Positions 48,734 through 57,819 are shown, counted from the first letter of the stretch. The stretch: DNA of 60,917 nt from an uncultured Burkholderiaceae bacterium (GCA_937871985.1 CALMPB010000439.1:1-60917), one strand, 5' to 3'. The notes: generated from the letters alone by a model not told the origin. Translations and numbers: made by a program.

Positions 48734-48763
48734 CTTGAAATTTTCCACATCGTCGCCAAGTAC
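48734..48763 (+). promoter_or_regulatory. Putative sigma32-like heat-shock promoter upstream of lon
   Basis: CTTGAAA (48734-48740) followed after 15 bases by CCAAGTAC (48756-48763) resembles the sigma32 consensus CTTGAAA-N11-16-CCCCATNT; the -35 is exact, the -10 is partial. It lies about 80 bases upstream of lon, a known heat-shock gene in other proteobacteria. Confidence 0.45.
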
Positions 48764-48779
48764 ACTGGTATGTAGCAAT

Positions 48780-48812
48780 ACGAAAGGGAGGCTCAAGCTT
48801 CCCTTTCGTTTC
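48780..48812 (+). terminator. Hairpin between clpX and lon
   Basis: ACGAAAGGGA(G)...TTCCCTTTCGT forms a 10-11 bp stem around GCTCAAGC, followed by TTCT. The T-run is weak. It may end clpX transcription or act in the lon leader. Confidence 0.6.
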
Positions 48813-48840
48813 TAAAGCAGCGTTTTTTAAGGAAATTTCT

Positions 48841-51321
48841 ATGCCTGCGAGCCCGATTCTTTCTTCTGAAGCCATGGACTTGCCCCTGTTGCCCTTGCGT
48901 GATGTGGTGGTGTTTCCGCACATGGTGATTCCTTTGTTCGTTGGCCGGCCCCGTTCCATCAAGGCGCTGGAAATGGCCATGGAGGCGGGCAACAACATCA
49001 TGCTGGTCGCGCAAAAATCGGCCAGCAAGGACGACCCCACGCCCGAGGATCTCTACGACATCGGTTGCGCGGCCAGCATCCTGCAGATGCTCAAGCTGCC
49101 CGACGGTACCGTCAAGGTGCTGGTCGAAGGCTTGCAGCGCGCTCGCGTCAACAGTGTCACCGAGGCCGAAACGCATTTCACGGCCAATGTTTCGCCGGTT
49201 GCGCCCGACGGCCAGCAAGGCGCCGAATCCGAGGCCCTGCGCCGCACGGTGGTCACCCAGTTCGAGCAATACGTCAAGCTCAACAAAAAGATTCCCCAGG
49301 AAATCCTCACCTCGCTGAGCGGCATCGACGATGCCGGCCGCCTGGCGGATACCATTTCCGCGCATCTGCCGCTCAAGCTCGAGCAAAAGCAGAAGATGCT
49401 TGAAATCACCGGCACCTCCGAGCGCCTCGAGAACCTGCTGTCGCAACTCGAATCCGAAATCGACATTCTCCAGGTCGAGAAGCGCATTCGCGGCCGGGTC
49501 AAGAAGCAAATGGAGAAAAGCCAGCGCGACTACTACCTGAACGAGCAGGTCAAGGCCATCCAGAAAGAACTGGGCGAGGGCGAAGAAGGCGCTGACATCG
49601 AAGAGCTCGAAAAAAAGATCCAGGCCGCCCAGTTGCCCAAGGAAGCGCTCAAGAAAGCCGAATCCGAGCTTAAAAAGCTCAAGCTTATGTCGCCCATGTC
49701 GGCTGAAGCCACCGTGGTGCGCAACTATATCGATACGCTCATCGGCCTGCCGTGGCGCAAGAAAAGCCGCATCAACAATTCCATCGCCAATGCCGACAAA
49801 GTGCTCAATGCCGATCACTACGGCCTGGAAAAGGTCAAGGAACGTATTATCGAATACCTGGCCGTGCAGCAGCGCGTCGACAAGCTGAAGGCGCCCATCT
49901 TGTGCCTCGTGGGGCCTCCGGGCGTCGGCAAAACCTCGCTGGGGCAGTCCATCGCCCGCGCCACGAACCGCAAGTTCGTGCGTATGGCCCTGGGCGGCGT
50001 GCGCGACGAAGCCGAGATCCGGGGACATCGCCGCACCTACATCGGTTCCATGCCCGGCAAGATCCTGCAGAACATGTCCAAGGTCGCCGTGCGCAATCCG
50101 CTGTTCCTGCTCGACGAGATCGATAAAATGGGCGCCGATTTTCGTGGCGATCCCTCTTCGGCGCTGCTCGAGGTGCTCGATCCCGAACAAAACCATACGT
50201 TCCAGGATCACTACATCGAGGTCGATTTCGATCTGTCCGACGTCATGTTCGTGGCTACCAGCAATACGCTCAACATTCCGCCGGCCTTACTCGATCGCAT
50301 GGAAGTCATTCGACTTTCGGGCTACACCGAAGATGAAAAAGTGCATATTGCCTTCGATCATCTGTTGCCCAAGCTCATGAAGAACAACGGTGTCCGCGAA
50401 GGCGAGATGCAGATCGAGGAGTCGGCGATCCGCGATATCGTGCGCTATTACACCCGCGAAGCGGGCGTGCGCGCGCTCGAACGTGAAATGAGCAAAATCT
50501 GCCGCAAGGTCGTCAAGAAGACGCTCGAAACCAATCCGGCCGCATCGGCTGCCCGCGCCCGCAAAGGCGCCGTCGCCGAGCCAGGCCAGGCCGAGGTCGT
50601 CACCGCTGAAAACCTGGCCGATTACCTGGGCGTGCGCCGCTACAATTTCGGCATGGCCGAAAAAGAGAACAAGGTCGGGCAGGTTACCGGCCTGGCCTGG
50701 ACGGAAGTGGGCGGCGATCTCCTTACCATCGAGGTTGCCGACATGCCGGGCAAGGGCGTGGTGTTGCGCACCGGTTCGCTGGGCGACGTCATGAAGGAAT
50801 CGGTCGAAGCGGCCCGCACGGTGGTTCGTTCCAGGGCGCAGCGCTGGGGCATCGCCAATACCGCGTTCGAAAAACGCGATCTGCACGTGCACTTTCCCGA
50901 AGGGGCCACCCCCAAGGACGGCCCGTCGGCGGGTATTGCCATCACCACGGCCATGGTGTCGGCGCTGACCGGGATTCCGGTGCGCTCCGACGTCGCCATG
51001 ACGGGTGAAATCACCCTGCGCGGCGAAGTCCTGCCCATCGGCGGCCTGAAGGAAAAGCTGCTGGCGGCGCATCGCGGCGGCATCAAGACCGTGATGATTC
51101 CCGAGGAAAACGTCAAGGATCTGGCCGAGATTCCCGACAACGTCAAAAACCACCTCGAAATCATTCCGGTGCGCTGGATCGACCGGGTTCTGGAAGTGGC
51201 GTTGCAGCACATGCCCACGCCCTTGTCCGACGAGGAAGTCGCCCGTCTGGCCGCTGAATCGGTGGCCAATGCCAAAAAGACGGACGAGCCCTCTTCGTCC
51301 GAAGGCGTCATGAAGCACTAA
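48841..51321 (+). CDS. lon: ATP-dependent protease Lon
   Basis: Cytosolic AAA+ serine protease that degrades damaged and regulatory proteins. The 826-residue protein has an N-terminal substrate domain ([19 protein letters not shown]), coiled-coil middle (about 190-300), Walker A GPPGVGKT at 358-365, and the protease domain with Ser696 (PKDGPSAGI) and a downstream Lys ([17 protein letters not shown]). The start has AAGGAA six bases upstream. It ends in a divergent-charged short tail. A strong bidirectional terminator separates it from lexA. Confidence 0.97.
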   Translation: MPASPILSSEAMDLPLLPLRDVVVFPHMVIPLFVGRPRSIKALEMAMEAGNNIMLVAQKSASKDDPTPEDLYDIGCAASILQMLKLPDGTVKVLVEGLQRARVNSVTEAETHFTANVSPVAPDGQQGAESEALRRTVVTQFEQYVKLNKKIPQEILTSLSGIDDAGRLADTISAHLPLKLEQKQKMLEITGTSERLENLLSQLESEIDILQVEKRIRGRVKKQMEKSQRDYYLNEQVKAIQKELGEGEEGADIEELEKKIQAAQLPKEALKKAESELKKLKLMSPMSAEATVVRNYIDTLIGLPWRKKSRINNSIANADKVLNADHYGLEKVKERIIEYLAVQQRVDKLKAPILCLVGPPGVGKTSLGQSIARATNRKFVRMALGGVRDEAEIRGHRRTYIGSMPGKILQNMSKVAVRNPLFLLDEIDKMGADFRGDPSSALLEVLDPEQNHTFQDHYIEVDFDLSDVMFVATSNTLNIPPALLDRMEVIRLSGYTEDEKVHIAFDHLLPKLMKNNGVREGEMQIEESAIRDIVRYYTREAGVRALEREMSKICRKVVKKTLETNPAASAARARKGAVAEPGQAEVVTAENLADYLGVRRYNFGMAEKENKVGQVTGLAWTEVGGDLLTIEVADMPGKGVVLRTGSLGDVMKESVEAARTVVRSRAQRWGIANTAFEKRDLHVHFPEGATPKDGPSAGIAITTAMVSALTGIPVRSDVAMTGEITLRGEVLPIGGLKEKLLAAHRGGIKTVMIPEENVKDLAEIPDNVKNHLEIIPVRWIDRVLEVALQHMPTPLSDEEVARLAAESVANAKKTDEPSSSEGVMKH

Positions 51322-51384
51322 GTCTGCGGGCTCCGGGGCAGGCAGGGTGGTTCGCGCCTGTCCTGGCGAGGTGCTCAGGCACTG

Positions 51385-51433
51385 AAAAAACGCCTCACAA
51401 CCGGGTTAAAACCGGTTAGTGAGGCGTTTTTTA
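51385..51433. terminator. Bidirectional terminator between lon and lexA
   Basis: AAAAAACGCCTCAC(A)ACCGG...CCGGTT(A)GTGAGGCGTTTTTT is a long stem with a GTTAAAA loop, A-run on the left and T-run on the right, placed exactly between the two convergent genes. Confidence 0.93.
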
Positions 51434-52081
51434 TTAGTGCAGCGGCGTGGTTCGGATGAGGCCGACGGCAATACCTTCCAGCGAGAAGTCGTCGCCGGCG
51501 CTGACGAGTATGGGTGAAAAATCGGGATTTTCGGGTAGAAGCTGGATTTGGCTGCCCGATTTGGACAGCCTTTTGACGGTGACTTCGTCGCCGATGCGGG
51601 CGACCACGATTTGCCCGTTGCGGGCCTCGGCGGCTTTTTTGACGGCGAGAAGGTCGCCGTCGAGAATGCCTGCGTCGCGCATGCTAAGGCCCCGTACCCG
51701 GAGCAGGTAGTCGGGGGTTTGGCTGAACAGGGCCGGCTCGACGCCGATTTCACGCTCCACGTGCTCGGCCGCCAGAATGGGGCTGCCGGCCGCGACGCGG
51801 CCCACGATGGGCAAAAGGAGTTGTTCGAGCAGGCTGGGCGAGGGCGCGGAGGCGGAAGCGGCAGGTTCGCCCAGTAAGCGGATGCCGCGCGATGCGCCGG
51901 CGGTAAGCTCGATGGCCCCTTTGCGCGCCAGGGCCTTGAGGTGGTCTTCGGCGGCATTGGCCGACCTGAAGCCCAAAGACCGGGCGATTTCGGCCCGCGT
52001 GGGCGGAAAGCCGGTGCGCTGGATTTCGCTGCGGATGATATCCAGGATTTGCTGCTGACGCTCGGTAAGCTTGGTGGCCAT
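51434..52081 (-). CDS. lexA: LexA repressor
   Basis: SOS regulator that self-cleaves when RecA is activated. The 215-residue protein has an N-terminal winged helix ([29 protein letters not shown]), the Ala98-Gly99 scissile bond (RVAAGSPI), and catalytic Ser133 (GLSMRDAG) and Lys170 (EVTVKRL); the 37-residue Ser-Lys spacing equals that of E. coli. I place the start at 52081 ([10 protein letters not shown]). An ATG 24 bases upstream is in frame but leaves less leader. An SOS operator lies 26 bases upstream of the start, implying autoregulation. Confidence 0.96.
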   Translation of the reverse strand: MATKLTERQQQILDIIRSEIQRTGFPPTRAEIARSLGFRSANAAEDHLKALARKGAIELTAGASRGIRLLGEPAASASAPSPSLLEQLLLPIVGRVAAGSPILAAEHVEREIGVEPALFSQTPDYLLRVRGLSMRDAGILDGDLLAVKKAAEARNGQIVVARIGDEVTVKRLSKSGSQIQLLPENPDFSPILVSAGDDFSLEGIAVGLIRTTPLH

Positions 52082-52107
52082 GGCTTGAAATTGTATGCTT
52101 TGCATAG

Positions 52108-52123
52108 CTGTATGTTTGTACAG
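52108..52123. promoter_or_regulatory. SOS box (LexA operator)
   Basis: CTGTATGTTTGTACAG matches CTGT-N8-ACAG exactly and is located just upstream of lexA, as expected for autorepression. The alternative upstream lexA start (52105) would almost touch it, which favours the downstream start. Confidence 0.9.
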
Positions 52124-52182
52124 CTTCGATTCTGCCGCAAGCTGCCCGCAAATGCAAGCGCCAACGCCCAACAAGCTTGTGA

Positions 52183-52200
52183 GGCCGGCTTTCGCCGGCC
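52183..52200. other. GGCCGGC-TTTC-GCCGGCC hairpin
   Basis: A perfect 7-bp stem with a 4-base loop between the aminotransferase gene and lexA. No T-run on either strand. A plausible but unproven terminator for the aminotransferase transcript. Confidence 0.4.
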
Positions 52201-52310
52201 CCACGACGGGCCTCTATCCGGAAAGTGATGAGTCGACCCGTGTCAACTCAATCAGGTGCAGGCTGGCCTCGCAAAGGTTCTACCCGAAAAGGGAAGGCTT
52301 GAAACAGGCG

Positions 52311-53513
52311 TTACGCGATGACCTGGGCGATGGCGTCGGCCACGTAGTCGATGTTGCGGCTGTTCAGCGCGGCCACGCAGATGCGGCCGCTGCTGACGGC
52401 ATAGACGCTATGCTCGTTGCGCAGGCGGTCGACTTGCTCGGCCGTAAGGCCCGAATACGAGAACATGCCCCGTTGCGCAAGCACGAAATCGAAGTCCTGC
52501 GCCACGCCGCGGGCCTTGAGCTTTTCGACGAGCTGCTGGCGCATGGCGCGGATGCGGTTGCGCATTTCGGCCAGTTCCTCGACCCACAGCGCATAGAGTT
52601 CCGGGCTGTTCAGCACCGAGGCCACGATGGTGCCGCCATGGGTGGGCGGGTTGGAGTAGTTGGTGCGGATGACGCGCTTGAGCTGGCTGAGCACGCGGTC
52701 TTTTTCGTCCTGGCTGCCGGCCACCAGGGTCAGCGCGCCGACGCGTTCGCCGTACAGCGAAAAGGATTTGGAAAACGACGAACTGACGAGCATGGTGAGG
52801 CCCAGGCTGGCGAACAGCCGCACGACGGCGGCGTCTTCTTCCAGGCCATCGCCGAAGCCCTGATAGGCGATGTCGATGAATGGCACGAGGTCGGCGTCTT
52901 TGACGACCTGGGCAATCTGGCGCCATTGCTCGATGCTGGGATCCACGCCGGTGGGATTATGGCAGCAGGCATGCAGAACCACGATGGTCTTGGCCGGCAG
53001 CGTCTTGAGCGCGGCCAGCATGCTGGCAAAATCCAGGCCGTGGGTCGTGGCGTCGTAGTAGGGGTAGGTTTCGACCTTGAAGCCGGCGCGCTCGAACAGG
53101 GCGCGATGGTTTTCCCAACTGGGGTTGCTGATGACGACCTTGGAATTGGGCAAAAGCTGCCTGAGGAAATCGGCGCCGATCTTGAGGGCGCCGGTGCCGC
53201 CCAGCGCCTGGGCGGTAAGAACGCGGCCTTCGGCGATAAGCGGCGAATCGGCGCCAAGCAGCAATGTTTGGGCGCCCTTGTTGTAGCTGGCAAGCCCTTC
53301 GATGGGCAGATAGCCGCGCGCGGTGGCGGCCTCGATGCGTGCGACCTCGGCTTTGCGAACGGCTTTCAGCAGCGGAATGCGGCCCTCGTCGTTGTAGTAC
53401 ACACCTACGCCCAGATTGACTTTGGTGCTGCGGGTATCGGTGTTGTATTGCTCGTTGAGACCAAGAATGGGGTCGCGTGGAGCCAGCTCGACGGATTCGA
53501 AAAGAGAGGTCAT
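52311..53513 (-). CDS. tyrB: Aromatic amino acid / aspartate aminotransferase (class I)
   Basis: PLP enzyme that transfers amino groups between aspartate or aromatic amino acids and 2-oxoglutarate. The 400-residue protein has the start LFESVELAPRDPILGLNE, HACCHNPTGVDPS around the Asn ligand, PLP Lys in SSSFSKSFSLYGERVGAL, and a C-terminal substrate-binding Arg region (SSGRICVAALN). It belongs to the Iγ (AspC/TyrB) group. Which substrate dominates cannot be told from sequence. It is divergent from uvrB with 90 bases between starts. Confidence 0.88.
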   Translation of the reverse strand: MTSLFESVELAPRDPILGLNEQYNTDTRSTKVNLGVGVYYNDEGRIPLLKAVRKAEVARIEAATARGYLPIEGLASYNKGAQTLLLGADSPLIAEGRVLTAQALGGTGALKIGADFLRQLLPNSKVVISNPSWENHRALFERAGFKVETYPYYDATTHGLDFASMLAALKTLPAKTIVVLHACCHNPTGVDPSIEQWRQIAQVVKDADLVPFIDIAYQGFGDGLEEDAAVVRLFASLGLTMLVSSSFSKSFSLYGERVGALTLVAGSQDEKDRVLSQLKRVIRTNYSNPPTHGGTIVASVLNSPELYALWVEELAEMRNRIRAMRQQLVEKLKARGVAQDFDFVLAQRGMFSYSGLTAEQVDRLRNEHSVYAVSSGRICVAALNSRNIDYVADAIAQVIA

Positions 53514-53578
53514 GTTTTGGAAGGTTGCCAGAGGGAGGGGGAAAAGGAATAAAAAGAGTGTAATAGTGAGATAATAAG

Positions 53579-53588
53579 GGGTTTACCC
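53579..53588. promoter_or_regulatory. GGGTTTACCC half-palindrome upstream of uvrB
   Basis: A 10-base inverted repeat (GGGT-TT-ACCC) 16 bases upstream of the uvrB start. Its reverse complement recurs downstream of uvrB at 55823-55832. Possible operator; no regulator identified. Confidence 0.35.
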
Positions 53589-53603
53589 TGAGGTTGTCTA
53601 GCA

Positions 53604-55628
53604 ATGACCACTCATTCCCCTGGCTTCATCCAGTACCCGGACAGTCCGTTTCAGCTTTACCAGCCTTATCCTGCGGCCGGCGATCAGCCTTCGGCCATCG
53701 ATGGCCTGGTCGAAGGCATCAACGACGGCCTCATGTACCAGACGCTGCTGGGGGTTACCGGGTCGGGCAAGACCTATACCATGGCCAACGTCATTGCCCG
53801 CACAGGGCGCCCGGCCATCGTGCTGGCGCCCAACAAGACCCTGGCGGCCCAGCTATATGCCGAGTTCCGCGAGTTTTTCCCGAACAACGCCGTCGAGTAT
53901 TTCGTCTCTTACTACGACTACTACCAGCCCGAAGCCTATGTGGCGGCCCGTGACCTGTTCATCGAAAAGGATTCGTCCATCAACGAACACATCGAGCAGA
54001 TGCGCTTGTCGGCTACCAAGAGCCTGCTCGAGCGGCGCGACACCATCATCGTGGGTTCGGTGTCCTGCATATACGGTATCGGCAATCCGGGCGATTACCA
54101 CGCCATGGTGCTTACGCTGCGCACGGGCGACCGCATTCCTCGCCAGGAACTGCTGGCGCGCCTGGTGGCCATGCAGTACGAGCGCAACGACGTCGAGTTC
54201 GTTCGCGGCACGTTTCGCGCGCGGGGCGAAATCATCGACGTCTTTCCGGCCGAGCATGCCGAACTGGCGCTGCGGCTTACCTTGTTCGACGACGAGGTCG
54301 AGTCGCTGGAACTGTTCGATCCGCTGACCGGGAAAATCAAGCAGAAGATCGTCCGCTTTACCGTGTTCCCCCGTTCGCATTACGTCACTCCGCGTGAAAC
54401 CGTGCTGCGGGCCATCGAAACCATCAAGCTGGAATTGCGCGAACGGCTGGACTTCTTCGTCAAGGAAAACCGCCTGGTGGAGGCCCAGCGGCTCGAGCAG
54501 CGCACCCGCTTCGACCTTGAAATGTTGCAGGAGCTGGGGTTCTGCAAGGGCATCGAGAATTATTCCCGCCACTTGTCGGGCGCGGCCGCGGGCGAGCCGC
54601 CTCCGACCCTCATCGATTACCTGCCTGCCGACTCCCTGATGTTCATCGACGAAAGCCACGTCACCATGGGACAACTGGGCGCCATGTACAAAGGTGACCG
54701 CTCGCGCAAGGAAACCCTGGTGACTTTCGGCTTTCGCCTGCCTTCGGCGCTGGATAATCGCCCCTTGAAGCTCGAGGAGTTCGAGCACCGCATGCCGCAA
54801 ACGGTTTTTGTGTCGGCCACGCCTTCCAACTACGAACGCGAGCACGCCGACAATATCGTCGAGCAAGTCGTGCGTCCGACCGGACTGGTCGATCCCGAAA
54901 TCGAAGTCCGGCCCGCCACGACGCAGGTCGACGACCTGCTGGGCGAGGCCAAACTGCGGGCGGCCGCGGGCGAACGCGTGCTGGTGACTACCTTGACCAA
55001 GCGCATGGCCGAGGACTTGACCGACTACCTGACCGAAAGCGGCCTCAAGGTGCGCTACCTGCATTCGGATATCGATACGGTCGAACGGGTTGAAATCATC
55101 CGTGACCTGCGCCTGGGTGTGTTCGATGTGCTGGTGGGCATCAACTTGCTGCGCGAGGGCCTGGATATTCCCGAGGTGTCTCTGGTTGCCATCCTGGATG
55201 CGGACAAGGAAGGCTTTCTGCGCTCCGAGCGCAGCCTGATCCAGACCATAGGCCGGGCGGCGCGCAACCTGAACGGGCGTGCCATACTGTATGCCGACCA
55301 GGTTACCGACTCCATGCACCGGGCCATCGGCGAAACCGAAAGGCGCCGGGCCAAGCAACTGGCTTTCAACGAAGAGCACGGCATTACGGCGCGGGGCGTC
55401 AACAAGGCAGTGCGCGAAATGATCGACGGCGTCATGGCGCCCACGGCCGAAGCAGCGGTGCTGGACGATATTCCGCTGTCCGTGCTGGCCGACGATAAAT
55501 CCCTGGCCAAGGAAATCCGCCGTCTGGAAAAACTGATGATGGATCATGCCAAGAATCTGGAATTCGAGCAGGCCGCCGCCGCCCGGGATGCCTTGAATCA
55601 TCTCAAGCAGCGAGCTCTGATGGCCTGA
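53604..55628 (+). CDS. uvrB: Excinuclease ABC subunit B
   Basis: Damage-verifying helicase of nucleotide excision repair. The 674 residues have Walker A GVTGSGKT (about 50-57), the damage-probing beta-hairpin [15 protein letters not shown] helicase motif ([12 protein letters not shown]), RxAR motif VI (QTIGRAARN) and the C-terminal UVR coiled coil ([22 protein letters not shown]). Length is typical. Unlike many proteobacterial uvrB genes, no CTGT-N8-ACAG operator is visible in the 90-base upstream region. Confidence 0.97.
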   Translation: MTTHSPGFIQYPDSPFQLYQPYPAAGDQPSAIDGLVEGINDGLMYQTLLGVTGSGKTYTMANVIARTGRPAIVLAPNKTLAAQLYAEFREFFPNNAVEYFVSYYDYYQPEAYVAARDLFIEKDSSINEHIEQMRLSATKSLLERRDTIIVGSVSCIYGIGNPGDYHAMVLTLRTGDRIPRQELLARLVAMQYERNDVEFVRGTFRARGEIIDVFPAEHAELALRLTLFDDEVESLELFDPLTGKIKQKIVRFTVFPRSHYVTPRETVLRAIETIKLELRERLDFFVKENRLVEAQRLEQRTRFDLEMLQELGFCKGIENYSRHLSGAAAGEPPPTLIDYLPADSLMFIDESHVTMGQLGAMYKGDRSRKETLVTFGFRLPSALDNRPLKLEEFEHRMPQTVFVSATPSNYEREHADNIVEQVVRPTGLVDPEIEVRPATTQVDDLLGEAKLRAAAGERVLVTTLTKRMAEDLTDYLTESGLKVRYLHSDIDTVERVEIIRDLRLGVFDVLVGINLLREGLDIPEVSLVAILDADKEGFLRSERSLIQTIGRAARNLNGRAILYADQVTDSMHRAIGETERRRAKQLAFNEEHGITARGVNKAVREMIDGVMAPTAEAAVLDDIPLSVLADDKSLAKEIRRLEKLMMDHAKNLEFEQAAAARDALNHLKQRALMA

Positions 55629-56058
55629 CCGGGCACTATGACGATAGTGCGAGGATTCCGGGCGTGGCCTGGCTTGCCTTTAAAAAATCAGGCTTCGTTT
55701 TGTAATTTGTTGCAAAATTCCAACGAGACAAGGGCTTGCCCGGGTAACACAAGGGCGTGTTTTCCGGCAGAAAACGTGTTGTCGCAGCCATGAACGTGTA
55801 GAGTGAGCACTTCTTTTACCTAGGGTAAACCCTTGGATTTGGCTTCGAAAAATCCCGAGAAATGTTTGCTGCACTGCATAAATACTGGCGTTCCGCAACG
55901 TTTTGGAGTCAGGCTCCAGCTACCGATTCCAGCCTTTGCAAGGCGATGTAAAGCTCTAATATTTTGTGTATTAATTTTTGTCAACTCGCATGTCGACAGG
56001 CATTTTGGGCTTGCGAAAGCTATTGCCTTATTGCGGGTTTTCCCGCACAATTTCACCC
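55629..56058. other. Intergenic region between uvrB and the tyrosine phosphatase gene
   Basis: 430 bases with below-average GC content and no credible gene. It contains a GGGTAAACCC inverted motif (55823-55832) within TTTACC-TAG-GGTAAA. Short open frames on both strands lack ribosome-binding sites and recognisable features. No clear terminator for uvrB was found. Confidence 0.5.
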
Positions 56059-56550
56059 ATGATGACTAAGGTACTTTTCGTTTGCATGGGTAATATCTGC
56101 CGCTCCCCAAGCGCAGAAGGTGTATTTCGCCATCTGGTCGACGAAGCGGGGCTGTCCGGCGTGGTCGACGTAGATTCGGCCGCCACCCATAATTTCCATA
56201 TCGGCGAAGCGCCCGACGCTCGCGCCCAGGCGGCTGCGCGCAAACGCGGCTACGACATCTCGGCATGCGTCGCGCGCCAGATCACCGCCGACGATTTCCG
56301 CGAGTTCGACTTCATTCTGGCCATGGACTGGGAAAACCTGTCCGCCTTGCAGCAGCAATGCCCCAAGGTATACCAGCACAAGCTCATGCTGCTTATGCGG
56401 TTCGCCAACGAGTTCGAAGAAGCCACGGTTCCCGATCCTTACTATGGCGGTCCTGAAGGGTTTGCCAAGGTGCTCGACTACCTGGAAGATTCCTGCCAGG
56501 GTGTGCTCGAAGTCGTACGCAAGCGGGCCACTCAATATCAGGCGGCGTAA
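56059..56550 (+). CDS. Low-molecular-weight protein-tyrosine phosphatase
   Basis: Cytosolic phosphatase of 163 residues. The P-loop CMGNICRS has nucleophile Cys9 and Arg15, and the general acid Asp lies in the VPDPYYGG motif near residue 130. Two adjacent ATGs (56059 and 56062) are possible starts; neither has a clear Shine-Dalgarno. It precedes iscR in the same direction, as I recall for Bordetella relatives, but a terminator-like hairpin separates the two. A role in exopolysaccharide or signalling cannot be deduced here. Confidence 0.93.
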   Translation: MMTKVLFVCMGNICRSPSAEGVFRHLVDEAGLSGVVDVDSAATHNFHIGEAPDARAQAAARKRGYDISACVARQITADDFREFDFILAMDWENLSALQQQCPKVYQHKLMLLMRFANEFEEATVPDPYYGGPEGFAKVLDYLEDSCQGVLEVVRKRATQYQAA

Positions 56551-56588
56551 AGCGGCCGACTGCCCAGAACGCAGGAATATTGCAGTGC

Positions 56589-56619
56589 AAAAAACCGGGC
56601 TTTCAGCGCGGTTTTTTTT
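56589..56619 (+). terminator. Terminator after the tyrosine phosphatase gene
   Basis: AAAACCG...CGGTTTT with loop GGCTTTCAGCG, followed by further T residues, about 40 bases after the stop codon. Confidence 0.7.
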
Positions 56620-56626
56620 CGGTGGA

Positions 56627-56651
56627 GTTCCCTAGTAAATCAGTCGGGTAT
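56627..56651 (+). promoter_or_regulatory. Second, weaker IscR type 1-like site
   Basis: A 25-base window ending in AGTCGGGTAT agrees at 20 of 25 positions with the E. coli type 1 consensus (ATASYYGACTRWWWYAGTCRRSTAT), mostly in its right half. It lies 30 bases upstream of the strong site. Confidence 0.5.
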
Positions 56652-56655
56652 TTGC

Positions 56656-56661
56656 TATACT
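56656..56661 (+). promoter_or_regulatory. Extended -10 element of the iscR promoter
   Basis: TGCTATACT (TGn extension at 56653-56655 and TATACT at 56656-56661) overlaps the left end of the strong IscR operator, so bound IscR would block the promoter. No good -35 is visible at the usual distance. Confidence 0.45.
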
Positions 56662-56681
56662 TGACTTAAATGGTCGGGTAT
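56657..56681 (+). promoter_or_regulatory. IscR type 1 operator
   Basis: The 25 bases from ATACTTGACT to GGTCGGGTAT fit the type 1 consensus (ATASYYGACTRWWWYAGTCRRSTAT) at all but one position. It sits about 170 bases upstream of iscR, overlapping the predicted -10, which supports autorepression by [2Fe-2S]-IscR. Confidence 0.85.
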
Positions 56682-56685
56682 AAGG

Positions 56686-56695
56686 ATGCTTGACT
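56686..56695 (+). promoter_or_regulatory. IscR half-site
   Basis: ATGCTTGACT agrees at 9 of 10 positions with the left half of the type 1 consensus. No right half follows. Spacing to the strong site is 29 bases start to start. Confidence 0.35.
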
Positions 56696-56852
56696 ATTGG
56701 TTGGTGTGCTGGCCGGCCCATCAGGACACGGCTGGCGGGGCGGGTAGGGTACCGCATCGCAAAACGCCATCGGCCGCGGCAATGCAAACCATGTCTTGTC
56801 ATGGTGGGCATTGTTCATCGATCCGTATGTTTGGCTTGGCAAGGAATTCACT

Positions 56853-57356
56853 ATGCGTTTAACGACCAAAGGGCGTTTTGCAGTAACAGCCATGATAGAT
56901 CTCGCTTTGAAGCAGCAAAGCGGCCCGGTTACACTGGCGGCCATCAGCCAGCGGCAAAATATTTCCCTATCCTATCTCGAGCAACTGTTCGGCAAGCTGC
57001 GCCGCCACGAGCTGGTCGAAAGCGTAAGAGGCCCGGGCGGTGGCTATTCGCTGGCGCGCCTGGCTCGCAATATCACGGTGGCCGACATTATTTTCGCGGT
57101 CGACGAGCCGCTGGACGCCACCAGTTGCGGCGGCAAGGAAGACTGCAATGTGGGGCGCAGCGGCCCTTCGGGCAAATGCATGACCCACGAACTATGGACT
57201 ACACTGAACCATAAAATGGTCGAGTTTCTCGATTCCGTGTCTTTGCAAGATCTGGTCGACAAACAGCGCATGCGCTTGCTGGCCGAGGCTACTCAGGCAC
57301 AAACCGCCAGAATCAAGGAAGTGGGTGTCAAGATCGTATCGCCGATGTCTGCTTGA
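56853..57356 (+). CDS. iscR: Rrf2-family Fe-S cluster assembly regulator IscR
   Basis: [2Fe-2S]-sensing transcription factor that represses the isc genes when clusters are plentiful. The 167-residue protein begins MRLTTKGRFAVTAMIDLA, with the winged-helix YLEQLFGKLR region and VRGPGGGYSLAR wing. The cluster ligands are Cys92, Cys98 and Cys109 with His112. In E. coli the third Cys is at 104, so there is a five-residue insertion (GRSGPS region) in the ligand loop. The ATG at 56853 has AAGGAA upstream. Directly downstream is iscU, not iscS. Confidence 0.94.
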   Translation: MRLTTKGRFAVTAMIDLALKQQSGPVTLAAISQRQNISLSYLEQLFGKLRRHELVESVRGPGGGYSLARLARNITVADIIFAVDEPLDATSCGGKEDCNVGRSGPSGKCMTHELWTTLNHKMVEFLDSVSLQDLVDKQRMRLLAEATQAQTARIKEVGVKIVSPMSA

Positions 57357-57431
57357 GTTAAGGTAAGCGGCGCCGGCGGGTCCCGAGGCGCGGCCCCGCC
57401 AAGCAACGCATCAAAAGCAGGAACCCGGGCC

Positions 57432-57815
57432 ATGGCCTATAGCAATAAAATACTCGATCACTACGAAAACCCTCGCAACGTCGGCGCCTTCGACAAGAAC
57501 GATGCCAGCGTCGGCACCGGCATGGTTGGCGCGCCCACCCAGGGCGATGTCGTGAAATTACAGATCAAGGTTGACGAACGCGGTATCATTGAAGATGCAC
57601 GCTTCAAAACCTATGGCTGCGGTTCTGCCATAGCGTCCAGTTCGCTGGCCACCGAATGGGTCAAAGGCAAAACGCTGGACGAAGCGCTCAGCATCCGTAA
57701 TACGCAAATTGCGGAAGAACTTGCTTTGCCGCCGGTAAAGATCCACTGCTCCATCTTGGCCGAAGACGCCATCAAGGCCGCAGTGCGAAACTACAAAGAC
57801 AAGCATCAGGATTAA
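57432..57815 (+). CDS. iscU: IscU-like Fe-S scaffold with Cys37 replaced by Gln
   Basis: The scaffold protein on which [2Fe-2S] clusters are built from IscS-derived sulfur. The 127 residues align without gaps to E. coli IscU over the conserved core, and keep Asp39 (GDV), Cys63 (YGCGSA), His105 and Cys106 (KIHCSI) and the HscA-recognition motif LPPVK at 99-103. But the usual GAPACGDV reads GAPTQGDV: codon 37 is CAG (57540-57542), so the first of three essential ligand cysteines is lost. Spacing to iscR is 75 bases, with no room or remnant for iscS. The ATG has AGGA 12 bases upstream. It starts a pair with iscA. Confidence 0.93.
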   Translation: MAYSNKILDHYENPRNVGAFDKNDASVGTGMVGAPTQGDVVKLQIKVDERGIIEDARFKTYGCGSAIASSSLATEWVKGKTLDEALSIRNTQIAEELALPPVKIHCSILAEDAIKAAVRNYKDKHQD

Positions 57816-57819
57816 CAGC

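Larger units (their letters stand above)
56551..56852. other. Regulatory intergenic region between the phosphatase gene and iscR
   Basis: 302 bases holding the phosphatase terminator (56589-56619), the IscR operator array (56627-56695) and an iscR leader of about 170 bases with a GC-rich central part (GGCCGGCCC, GCTGGCGGGGCGGG). No protein gene. Confidence 0.7.

Noticed and set aside
55833..56069. Short frames in the uvrB-phosphatase gap
   Set aside because: No ribosome-binding site, Cys/Phe/Arg-biased composition and no relation to known small proteins.
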